Shown one piece after another: positions 17,339 through 26,000 of a DNA stretch of 51,282 nucleotides. The notes beneath the pieces are model-generated. The model ran no database searches and was not told the origin of the DNA. It saw nothing but the letters and a program-made list of their open reading frames with translations. The stretch's first letter is position 1. Every line of letters starts with the position of its first letter. A program made the translations under genes and the position numbers. Origin of the DNA: Verrucomicrobiaceae bacterium (GTDB taxonomy: Bacteria > Verrucomicrobiota > Verrucomicrobiia > Verrucomicrobiales > Verrucomicrobiaceae); contig JAIXOU010000087.1 in NCBI GenBank assembly GCA_027486585.1, positions 1-51,282 of the forward strand. Reading direction: 5' to 3'.

Positions 17339-18817
17339 ATGCTAGAACAAACTGAATCTATGGCTGCGAAATCAACAAAACTCCCAGCACCGCGCCCTAT
17401 GGCTGGTGCCAAACAACCGGTGGACTGGATGTTTGCCTTTAAATTTAATACGGCCTGCTTTCCTGGATGCTCAGACAATGGAGTGCCGCCGCCAGTGGGT
17501 ACAAAAGGAATATTTGGTGGTGTCACCGATGATTACAAATCGGGTCACAGCCAGAACTACGTCTTTGCCACCAGCGCGAACCCGACTTTAAGCCGAGGGG
17601 TTAACTGTCTCGGGGCCACACTCAAAGACCCACTGGGAGCGACCTTTGCCCAAGTCTATAATCAACCAGGCTACTACTATGTGGTTTGGAATGACCAATT
17701 TTACAATAATCCGATCGAAAACCATGAGTCACCCTGGGGCCACAGCAAGGGTATGGCTGCCTGGAATGATGATGGCGAGGGCTTTGTCCTACAAGTCTCG
17801 ACGCCTTCTTGGCCTGCATCTGCCAGCCGCGCTCAGCCACGGCAGAATGATGGTAACACTCTCGGTTGTATCAACGACGATGATATTGAGGTGAGTCAGC
17901 ATTTCTTTGCCGTGAAGCTGACCAAGGACGATCTGGCCGCAGTACTCACGGCCCTAGCCAATGCCAGTGTCGCGACCAGCCAGGATCAGCCGTCCATCTT
18001 CAATAATGGCGGACCTGCAGACATTCAGGTGCTAGCGAAAGCGCTCGGGAAACAATCAACGAGCAAGCAAGTGATCACGGCCACCCTCTCCAGTGGTGTG
18101 ACCCTGATTTCAAAGCCGTCGTCCATCGCAGTGCCGCCCTGGCAGATGGTTTCTGCTCAGCTCAAGAGTGTGAATTTACGCGTGGCCAGCTGGTGGGCTG
18201 AACCGGAGATTTATAGCACCAAGGCCGGAGAGATCCCTGGATGTTGGGGGCCTGGACTGGGCACGCCCGGTGCGGTAGAAATCGCCACGACAGGCATGTG
18301 GGATGGCAAGGAGATCGGGCTGACAGGTGGTGATGGGCCAAACTTTAACCACGCTAAAATCGGCATTTCGGCAGACCCAAAGAATCCCATGGCCATCTTT
18401 GGTGACATGAATCAGCAGGGTGCACTGAGTTCCGGCTACGCCTATGCCAAGCAAACCTGTAGCAGTAGCCAAAACGGTCGCGGCGGCACCTTCTATGTGT
18501 TGCGTGATGCTGCCTTCTTCAAAAGCATGACGGCACTGCTGGCGGGGAAATCTGCGCCGACAACCCCCGCTGGCTATGGCTCTGCGCCAGCTGCCCCGAA
18601 TTTCGAACCACCGGTGAAAAAGACGGCGGTGAAGAAGGTTCCAGTGAAGAAGGTGGTCGTAAAGAAGACTGCTGCCAAAACGGCGGTTAAAGCCACCACG
18701 AAGAAAGCGGTGAAAAAGACGGCCTCAAAAAGTCCTGTGGTGAAGAAAGCTGCCAAAAAAGCTACTGCCAAAAAAGTGACCGCCAAAAAAATCACCCGCA
18801 AAGCCACCTCAAAATGA
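17339..18817 (+). CDS. DNase II-family nuclease with lysine-rich C-terminal tail
   Basis: The 492-residue protein carries the two HxK motifs that form the active site of DNase II, an acid endonuclease of the phospholipase D fold: H135-S-K137 (GHSKGMAAW, followed by the STPSWP segment) and H338-A-K340 (NHAKIGIS). The N-terminal PVDWMFAFK also fits the family. Residues 427-492 form a tail of K/A/V/T repeats with about 25 lysines, much like the C-terminus of histone H1; it should bind DNA. No signal peptide is visible. Start codons at 17249 (GTG), 17330 (GTG), 17339 (ATG) and 17360 (ATG) are all in frame; I took 17339 because the family homology begins just after it, and none has a clear ribosome site. 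The stop codon overlaps the next start (ATGA). Bacterial DNase II proteins are uncommon, so horizontal transfer is possible. Confidence 0.85.
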   Translation: MLEQTESMAAKSTKLPAPRPMAGAKQPVDWMFAFKFNTACFPGCSDNGVPPPVGTKGIFGGVTDDYKSGHSQNYVFATSANPTLSRGVNCLGATLKDPLGATFAQVYNQPGYYYVVWNDQFYNNPIENHESPWGHSKGMAAWNDDGEGFVLQVSTPSWPASASRAQPRQNDGNTLGCINDDDIEVSQHFFAVKLTKDDLAAVLTALANASVATSQDQPSIFNNGGPADIQVLAKALGKQSTSKQVITATLSSGVTLISKPSSIAVPPWQMVSAQLKSVNLRVASWWAEPEIYSTKAGEIPGCWGPGLGTPGAVEIATTGMWDGKEIGLTGGDGPNFNHAKIGISADPKNPMAIFGDMNQQGALSSGYAYAKQTCSSSQNGRGGTFYVLRDAAFFKSMTALLAGKSAPTTPAGYGSAPAAPNFEPPVKKTAVKKVPVKKVVVKKTAAKTAVKATTKKAVKKTASKSPVVKKAAKKATAKKVTAKKITRKATSK

Positions 18818-20409
18818 GCACTTCCCAATACATCCAACCGAATCCTGATGCGCTGCGTAAACGGATCAAGCACATCGTCGTCTTGATGCTAGAGAATCGA
18901 TCCTTTGATAATCTGCTGGGCTGGCTCTATGAAAAAGGGGCCCCACGTGGGCAAGACTTTGAAGGGCTCCATCGGGGGCTTTGGAACCCACTGGACAACA
19001 TCGACTCAGACGGCATCCCATTCATCGAAAAAGTGCCCGTCGAAAAGAATGGGCAAGCCAAGAAACGCTTCGGCAAGCCGGTGCCCAATCCCGTGGACTT
19101 CACACTGCCTGACCCTGATCCCGGAGAAGGATTTGCTGACACGACGCATCAGCTCTTTCTCAAATACCAAGTCGGCCAGCTCTATCCACCTGCGCCAAAC
19201 AATATGGGCTTTGTGCAGAATTACCAAAACGCCATGCTCTTTGGTACGCTGACCTATGGTGATCCGCCGACTGATCCGCGTGAGATCATGAAAACCTACA
19301 CACCGGAGCAGGTGCCTGTTCTGAGTGCTCTGGCACGCGGCTTCGCCGTCTGTGATCAGTATCAGGCCTCTGTGCCCAGCCAGACGCTGCCGAACCGATC
19401 CTTTGTTCATGCCGCCACCTCTGACGGACATGTCAATAATCAGCCAGATGCCATCACACGCTCAAGGACGATCTTTAACCAGATTCAGGATGCGATTGAT
19501 GATGGACGCACGGAACTAAGTTGGGCCGTTTACAGCGGGAATATGCTACCACCTGCTGATGGCACGAAAAGCGAGCGCGCAAAGCGGAAGCGTGATCTGC
19601 CGGGCGGTTTCAATGGCGAGCATTTCTCCCTGACACGCCTGACGATGGAGCAGCTGCATGATTCACGGCTGGACGCGAACTTTGGCACACTGGGTGATTT
19701 TTATCAAAACTGCCAAACCGGCAAGTTGCCCTCCTACTGCTTTTTAGAGCCCAATTATGGAGGCCCATCTCAGAATGATCAGCATCCACCTTCAGACATT
19801 CGTAAAGGGGAGCAACTAATCGCCGATATCTACAATGCTGTGCGGCAGTCGCCCGCTTTTGAGGAAACGCTGCTCATCTTTAACTATGACGAGCACGGCG
19901 GCTGCTATGACCACTTCCCGCCACAAAACGGCGCGGTGCCGCCAGACGCCGCGCAGCAGCCCGGCCAGCAAGGTTTCCTTTTCAACCGATTCGGCGTCCG
20001 CGTGCCCTGCGTTCTGGTCAGCCCATGGATCGCCGAGGGCACCATCGCACGGCCCAGTGGCTACACGCCCTATGATCACACCTCTGTGATTAAGACGGTG
20101 CAGAACTGCTTTAACCTAAATGGCGACCTGACCGAGCGTTCCAAAGCGGCCCCTGACTTTTCGGGACTGCTCTCCCTGAGCCAACCGCGCAGAGGCAAAG
20201 CTATCCCAGCGGTGACACCTTTAGTCATTCCGAAAGAGGTGCCAAAGGACGAGCCTCCCCATGAAAATGCGCTGCATCATGTCATGGCCGGGCTGATCGA
20301 AAAACACACCGGCAAACCCGCACCGAAAAATACCGACCTCTCCACCCATCTACAAACCAGCTACAGCAAGCTTTTCCGTCTGAAGTCCAAGAAGCCTAAG
20401 AAGCCTTAA
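18814..20409 (+). CDS. Phospholipase C / acid phosphatase-family phosphoesterase
   Basis: This 531-residue protein belongs to the phosphoesterase family (PF04185) of bacterial phospholipases C and acid phosphatases. The N-terminal IVVLMLENRSFDN motif (E27, N28) contributes the metal or nucleophile site. HAATSDGH is near residue 205, NYDEHGGCYDH near 357-368, and DHTSVIKT near 425. It would hydrolyse a phosphodiester or phosphomonoester, such as a phospholipid headgroup. Most relatives carry a Tat signal peptide, but this protein starts with a polar stretch and has none. It is translationally coupled to the upstream DNase II gene by a 4-base overlap. The pair may degrade DNA and phospholipid together, either for phosphate salvage or as effectors against other cells. 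It ends in a short basic tail. Confidence 0.92.
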   Translation: MSTSQYIQPNPDALRKRIKHIVVLMLENRSFDNLLGWLYEKGAPRGQDFEGLHRGLWNPLDNIDSDGIPFIEKVPVEKNGQAKKRFGKPVPNPVDFTLPDPDPGEGFADTTHQLFLKYQVGQLYPPAPNNMGFVQNYQNAMLFGTLTYGDPPTDPREIMKTYTPEQVPVLSALARGFAVCDQYQASVPSQTLPNRSFVHAATSDGHVNNQPDAITRSRTIFNQIQDAIDDGRTELSWAVYSGNMLPPADGTKSERAKRKRDLPGGFNGEHFSLTRLTMEQLHDSRLDANFGTLGDFYQNCQTGKLPSYCFLEPNYGGPSQNDQHPPSDIRKGEQLIADIYNAVRQSPAFEETLLIFNYDEHGGCYDHFPPQNGAVPPDAAQQPGQQGFLFNRFGVRVPCVLVSPWIAEGTIARPSGYTPYDHTSVIKTVQNCFNLNGDLTERSKAAPDFSGLLSLSQPRRGKAIPAVTPLVIPKEVPKDEPPHENALHHVMAGLIEKHTGKPAPKNTDLSTHLQTSYSKLFRLKSKKPKKP

Positions 20410-20422
20410 AGTGAGGCATTAT

Positions 20423-21454
20423 TTAGCTTAAGCTCAGCATCTCAGCCATCACGCTCAGGGCGATTTCAAATGGGGTGATGGCTCCGAGGTCGAGACCTGC
20501 GGGGGCGTGCAGGGCTGCGGGGGCGGTGGGCATGTCGGCTAGTTCTAGGACGAGCTGGGTGCGGCGGGCGCTGGCCATGAGGCCGACGTAAGGCAGAGGG
20601 GCTGACAGCAGTCGCTGGAGGCTGGTGTGGTCTCCGCGATGTTGGGTGGCCACAAAGGCGCGCGTATTGGCGTTTAAATGCGGGAGATCGGCTCTGGAGT
20701 GGCCTCTTTCGATCTCGGCGGGATAGGATGCGGCGGCTCCTGGCGGCGCGCAAAGACAGACGTGCCAGCCGAGGAATGTGCCGAGCCAGGCGAGTTCTTC
20801 ATTGACGCGGTGATGCCCAAGCAAAAGCAGGCAGGGCCGACCTAATCCCACTGGCGGTGGAGGCAGCAGCGCGTTGGCCATGTTTTTGACCCTACGCAGG
20901 GATTTACCACTGCGTCCACGCTCGCTAGCTAGGCGCTGTGCCAGCCAGTGAATCGCAGCGGCCGTGGCTTCTGTCTTTTGCGCTTCAGGCGGTGGGAAGT
21001 CGGTCAATGTGACTCCGTCTAACTGCGGGGCTTGATCGGTAGCTGTTTTTTCGACCTGCCAGTCAGAGCGCTGCGCTAGGGCTGCCAGGGCTACCTGTAA
21101 GGGATGATCGTCGGCTAAGCACAAACGGCGTGCAGGCAGGACGGGATCAATGAAGACCTCCATGCTGCCGCCGCAGGGCATACCGACGCCGAAGACCTCT
21201 TCCTCCAGATCGACCTGGAGAATGCGTGGCACTCCGGTGCTGATGACGAACAGAGATTCCTCACAGACGTGCCGCTCCGCGCAGCCTCCGCCGACCCAGC
21301 CCCAGGCGTTCAAGCCATCTGGGCCGACCAGCATTTTGGCTCCAGGCTTGGCAGCGCTGGAGCCGTGGATGGCGATGACGGTGGCTACGGCAAAGGGCTG
21401 CCGCGCGGCGCAAAGGACACTGTATTGATGAATAAAGTCGGTGGCAGAACTCAC
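20423..21454 (-). CDS. xdhC: XdhC-family molybdenum hydroxylase maturation factor
   Basis: The 343-residue protein has the XdhC/CoxI N-terminal domain (about 1-110), seen as GSSAAKPGAKMLV, GWVGGGCAE and MPCGGSMEVFIDP. A Rossmann-like C-terminal domain begins near residue 210 (CLLLLGHHRVNEELAWLG). XdhC proteins bind molybdenum cofactor, help its sulfuration and insert it into xanthine dehydrogenase-type enzymes. It is the last gene of a three-gene minus-strand operon, 28 bases after the cytochrome gene, and is convergent with the phosphoesterase gene across 13 bases. The C-terminal nucleotide-binding loop is degenerate compared with the usual GxGxxxxxL pattern. Confidence 0.88.
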   Translation of the reverse strand: MSSATDFIHQYSVLCAARQPFAVATVIAIHGSSAAKPGAKMLVGPDGLNAWGWVGGGCAERHVCEESLFVISTGVPRILQVDLEEEVFGVGMPCGGSMEVFIDPVLPARRLCLADDHPLQVALAALAQRSDWQVEKTATDQAPQLDGVTLTDFPPPEAQKTEATAAAIHWLAQRLASERGRSGKSLRRVKNMANALLPPPPVGLGRPCLLLLGHHRVNEELAWLGTFLGWHVCLCAPPGAAASYPAEIERGHSRADLPHLNANTRAFVATQHRGDHTSLQRLLSAPLPYVGLMASARRTQLVLELADMPTAPAALHAPAGLDLGAITPFEIALSVMAEMLSLS

Positions 21455-21482
21455 ACGAGGGGAGGTTTACCTGTCTGTAGAA

Positions 21483-22994
21483 CTACTTTTCATGAGCTTG
21501 CGCAGCTTTTTTCACATCATCAGGTCCGGCACGGTGGATAGGGAGCTCCGAGGCAATATACTCACCGGACCACTGGCCTTGGAGCGCCTCACTTTTAGCT
21601 TGGAAGAAGTTCGTGAGCGCCATGGCCACCTGGAAAGAGAAGTCGGTGGAGTAACCATTCGGATCTGAAGCTTTGCCGCACGGAATGTTTTTGAAGAAGT
21701 CCATCCACTTAGGATCGGAAGGCTTTATGCCTGTCTGGATAGCTACGAGCGGCGCGATCTGCGGGAACTGCGCGGCATTGTGACAGGACATGCAGGAGCT
21801 GGTGGTGAGGTCAGCAGGGCCATTGAGCCGATTCCCGTAGCCCAAATGCTGCGGTGGCAGATGTTTTTGATCGGCAAAGATGACGGACTGCTTCAGGTCT
21901 GGATTGACGGTCGTTTTTGTGACCGGCTTCTTAAAGGGCTCATAGAGATTGGGAGCATTGATCACTTGGTTCGGTGCATTGACTTGAGGATCATTTCCCC
22001 ACATCAGACCTGATGGCACGAGGTTCATGAAGCGGTTCGGATTCCCTACCTTACCATTATAGACAAAGGTGCCGAAGACCCACCCACTGAGTCCGGGCTG
22101 ATCTGCACGTGCATCACGCACGGAGATGTCCATCTGTAGCAGATGTAAGTCCTTGACGATGCGTGTCGGGGAGTTCCAATCTTTCGTGATGTAGCCTTTC
22201 CAAGTAAGCGGATTGGTTTCGAGGTAATCCACTTTGTCTCCCTTGGATGTCTCAGGAGCATCTGTAAAAAGAAGCTTGGCAAAGACGGTGCCGATAGGGA
22301 AGCCGTCACCGAAGCGCTTATCTAGAACGGTAACGTCTGGCATCTGTGGGTCTCCCCACATCTTCCCCATGCTGTAACCAGCGAAGTCGTTCACCAGTGT
22401 GATGGCATAGACGGAATAATCGTCACTCAACTGATCTGGGCCGAGCTGGTACCGACTGATTGGGGCTTCTTTAATGAAACCACGGAAGCCTTCCGTGCCG
22501 CCATTGGGCGGAAAGCCGCTGGGTGGTGTCATGTGCAGCCAAGGGATGTGATACCACTGAGCACTTTTATTGAGGAAGGGATTCCAGTTATCGCCAGAGG
22601 TGCCATCGTTGGGCACCTTGGGATCGCTATTGCCTATGACGTTGCCTTCAAAAGCATAGGCGCGCACGGCTTCGATGTATTTGAGCGGCTCTTTTTGGAA
22701 GTCGATATCGAGGAAGTCCGGTTTCTTGGATGGCAGCTTCTTCGGGAAATCGGTCTTCAGTTTAAAGATGGGCTGGTCGCTATAGGTGCTACGATATTCC
22801 GCAGGCGTTACCATGAAGCCGAAGTCTGGGAAACCTAGGCCTTCATATTTCATAGAGCGGAGCTTTTCCAGCGACTGTGCGGCGGTGAGCTTAACCGCAG
22901 GCTTGGCTAGCTGCGCTTCGGCTGTCATCGAGATGCCAGCAAGGCTGGCGAGGAGCAGTGCGAGAGCACCGGGAGTTTTGGTGTATGCTTTCAT
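21483..22994 (-). CDS. Secreted mono-haem c-type cytochrome of the molybdenum hydroxylase operon
   Basis: This 503-residue protein starts with a clear signal peptide (about 1-27, ending MTAEAQ). It has one CxxCH haem c site (SCMSCH, near residue 400) in its C-terminal third. The long middle part matches no family I can name; it is rich in Trp, Pro and Asp and looks like an exported globular domain. Its place between the xanthine-dehydrogenase-like gene (33-base gap) and xdhC (28-base gap) suggests that it accepts electrons from the hydroxylase or donates them onward at the cell surface. That is inference from context, because the hydroxylase itself shows no export signal. The distal haem ligand cannot be assigned with confidence. 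Confidence 0.75.
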   Translation of the reverse strand: MKAYTKTPGALALLLASLAGISMTAEAQLAKPAVKLTAAQSLEKLRSMKYEGLGFPDFGFMVTPAEYRSTYSDQPIFKLKTDFPKKLPSKKPDFLDIDFQKEPLKYIEAVRAYAFEGNVIGNSDPKVPNDGTSGDNWNPFLNKSAQWYHIPWLHMTPPSGFPPNGGTEGFRGFIKEAPISRYQLGPDQLSDDYSVYAITLVNDFAGYSMGKMWGDPQMPDVTVLDKRFGDGFPIGTVFAKLLFTDAPETSKGDKVDYLETNPLTWKGYITKDWNSPTRIVKDLHLLQMDISVRDARADQPGLSGWVFGTFVYNGKVGNPNRFMNLVPSGLMWGNDPQVNAPNQVINAPNLYEPFKKPVTKTTVNPDLKQSVIFADQKHLPPQHLGYGNRLNGPADLTTSSCMSCHNAAQFPQIAPLVAIQTGIKPSDPKWMDFFKNIPCGKASDPNGYSTDFSFQVAMALTNFFQAKSEALQGQWSGEYIASELPIHRAGPDDVKKAAQAHEK

Positions 22995-23027
22995 GGGTTT
23001 TTGTTTTTCGAGTGCGGGGGGAAGTTT

Positions 23028-26000
23028 TCAGGCGAGGTCCTTGATGGAGACCTCACAGACGCTGCGCACCTCTTGCACGGTGGCGGGGGCATCAAAGCGG
23101 AAGAGCCCGTCAAGCCCACGCTCGACACGGGAGGCACGGATGGCGGCCTTCACGGCGAGGAAGACGGTGTTTGCCAGCACGAGCGGCGGCTCACCGACTT
23201 CTTTGGCGGAAAAGATGTCATTCGTCTCATCTGGCACATCTGCGGCCAGATCTCGGGGGAAAAGATGCACGTTGAGATTCAGCGGTATCTCGGTGATGGC
23301 GGGGATTTTATAGCGCCAGGTATTGGTGGTATTCAGCCGCCCTTCTTCCTCTGCGCCCTGGGGTTCAAAGACGAGTTTTTCGGTCAGCAGATAGCCGACG
23401 CCCTGAATGAAGGCTCCCTCGACCTGACCGATGTCGATGGCTGGATTCATGCTCCATCCCATGTCATAGACGAGATCTGAGCTGAGGATTTTCACCTCGC
23501 CAGTCAGGATGTCCACCTCCACGACGGAGAGCGCCGCCGAGTAGGTGAAGCCGACAAAGGAGTCCACGCCACCACCGAGGGGGATATTGGGGTTCTGTAC
23601 GACACCGGGTAGATCAGGCTGTTGTTTTTGTGGCTTAAAGGTCATCGCAGGCACCTGGGTGGTGCCGCCTTCGATCTTGGTAGAGAAGGTGGCCATCAGA
23701 TTTACCCGATTGGAATAGGCTAGATTGATGAGCTTTTGCCAGACTAGCACGGTGTTGCCTGGGGATACAGGGGCTGACCAGCCTTCCTCACCACGATTCC
23801 AGAAGTCGATTCCTTGCTTCGTACACCAGTCATTCCCCTGGCTCTTGAGCATTTCATAACCAAACTCCATGAGACGGGCGCGCAGAACCTGACAGGTTTG
23901 TTTGACGGCCTCACAGCTGTAAGGCGTGCCTGCGGAAGCTCCGGTGCTGGTCGGGTTCGGGATGATCTGCGTCTGCACTCCGCGCACCGTAATCAGGCTC
24001 ATGGGTAGATTCATGACATAGGCCGCCACTTGTAGCACCTGAGTGGCCAGTCCCTGACCGATCTCGACCCCGCCCTGATGTACCACGAGTGAGCCATCCG
24101 CCTGATTCACCACGACGTAGGCGGCGGCCTGCTCCAAAAGCTTGAGGTTGTAGCCTGAACCATACTTCACTGGCATCATGGCCAAGCCTTGCTTGCGCCA
24201 TTTATTCTTTCGGTTGTAGTCATCCACCGACTTCCGCTTCTTGGCGTAGTCTGATTTCTCCTTCAAATACGCCCACACTTGCTTGATGTAGCAATAGGAC
24301 AGCGCCTGGCCAAAAGGAGTCACGTCTCCACGATCATAGAGATTCTTCTCCCGCAAATCTTCGGGTAACATGCCGATGGCGTAGGCGGCGTCATCCACCG
24401 CGTTTTCGATGATGTTTTTGCACTGCACATCGCCAAAGGAGCGGAAGGCGGTGCTCGGTGCGGTATTGGTGCGGCAGACATCGATCTGGCTTTCAAAGTT
24501 CGGCACTTTATAGGCGTTGTCCGTGCGCAGCTGGATGCAGTTTGAGACGACAAAGGAGCAGTCATAAAACGCGCCACCATCTCCCCACATCTTGGTTTGG
24601 AAGCCCAAAATGCGGCCTTTATCCGCAGGATTGAGTTTGCCCTGATCCACGGCGATCTGGTACTGACCGTAATAAGCATGGCGTTTGCCGATGAGTCCCG
24701 TGTCTGTATCACGCGGCACGACGAGCCTGACGGGTCGCTTCGTGGCCTGCGCAGCAATGGCTGCCGGTCCTGCGACAAAGCGTGTCTGCTCTGTTTTCCC
24801 CCCAAAACCGCCACCCACGGGTGGGATGTCCACATTGATATGATTGTACTGCAAGCCGAGCGCCATGGCTGTGGTCTGGTGGATGGCTGCTGGGCTCTGG
24901 GTAGAGGGTCTTACGGTAAAGTGCCCCTCGTCCTCCGGTAGCACCACGCAGGCCTGAGGCTCCATGTAAAAATGAGCTTGGCCACCATTGGTCTGCGTAT
25001 TCTCGACGACCAAGCATGGCACGCCATCAAGCACGACTGGACGCATCAGTGCAGACCGATCCAGATGATCTTTCTCACGCGTCCAGTCGAAGCGGCTGCC
25101 GGGACGAATGATCTTCCAGATGTGGGAAAGGAACACTGCCGAGCTCGGTGTGTCAGGGTAAATACTATTCAAGCTGATGGCCTCATCCAACGTCAGCACG
25201 GGCTTTAGCCACGCCCCCTGATTAAAGGGTGCCTTATTCCACTGTTCCGGCCAGCTGAAGGTGCCATAAGCCACGCAGTGTTCAGAAACATAATCGGCGA
25301 TCCTTTGTGCCTCTTGCTCGGTCTCTGCCAAAACGAGCGCAATCGCCTGCCCCACATAGCTCACCTGTCCATTTGCCAGTAGCGGCTGATCTGCGCCCAT
25401 GCCCTGCATATTCATGCCGCTCTTTTTGATGTTCTCAGAGGTGATCAGATCCACAAATGAGTCGGCATATTTGGAAAGATGATCCCGTAGCCGAGTGGTG
25501 GCTGTCTTTTTATCCGTGCCAGGAAGCACCAGCCAGCAAGTAGCCAAAGCACGCCGACTTTGAACAAAGGCCGCATTCAGCGCCTGAGCAGGCACGGGCA
25601 CCTCATGCGTGTAGCGCAAGCGTCCAGACGTCTGCAACATGGCGGTGGTCTTGATGTAAGGCTGCGCGACGGGTTTCTTCCAGTCCTGATTCGCATAGGA
25701 CTGCACACCGTCACTGACTGGCCAGTTTCCCCACATCATCACTCCGCTTGAAGCCACATTGGCGGGAACTTTGACTTTTTGAGATCCAAGGGCATGCACC
25801 ACCGCCTTATAAAAGAAGCCCAGCACCAGCTGGATGCGGTACTCGTCCGTGTAGCCTTCGGAAGGCAGCCCCTGCATCCGAGGAGCCCATTTTTTCAGCT
25901 CAGCTGCCGTTTCCTTGGCCAGCAATTGCGCCCACTCAGGGATCGAGGCCAGGTCCAAGGTGCGCCCGCGCATCAACTCCTGCGTTTTCGCCGCATGCCA

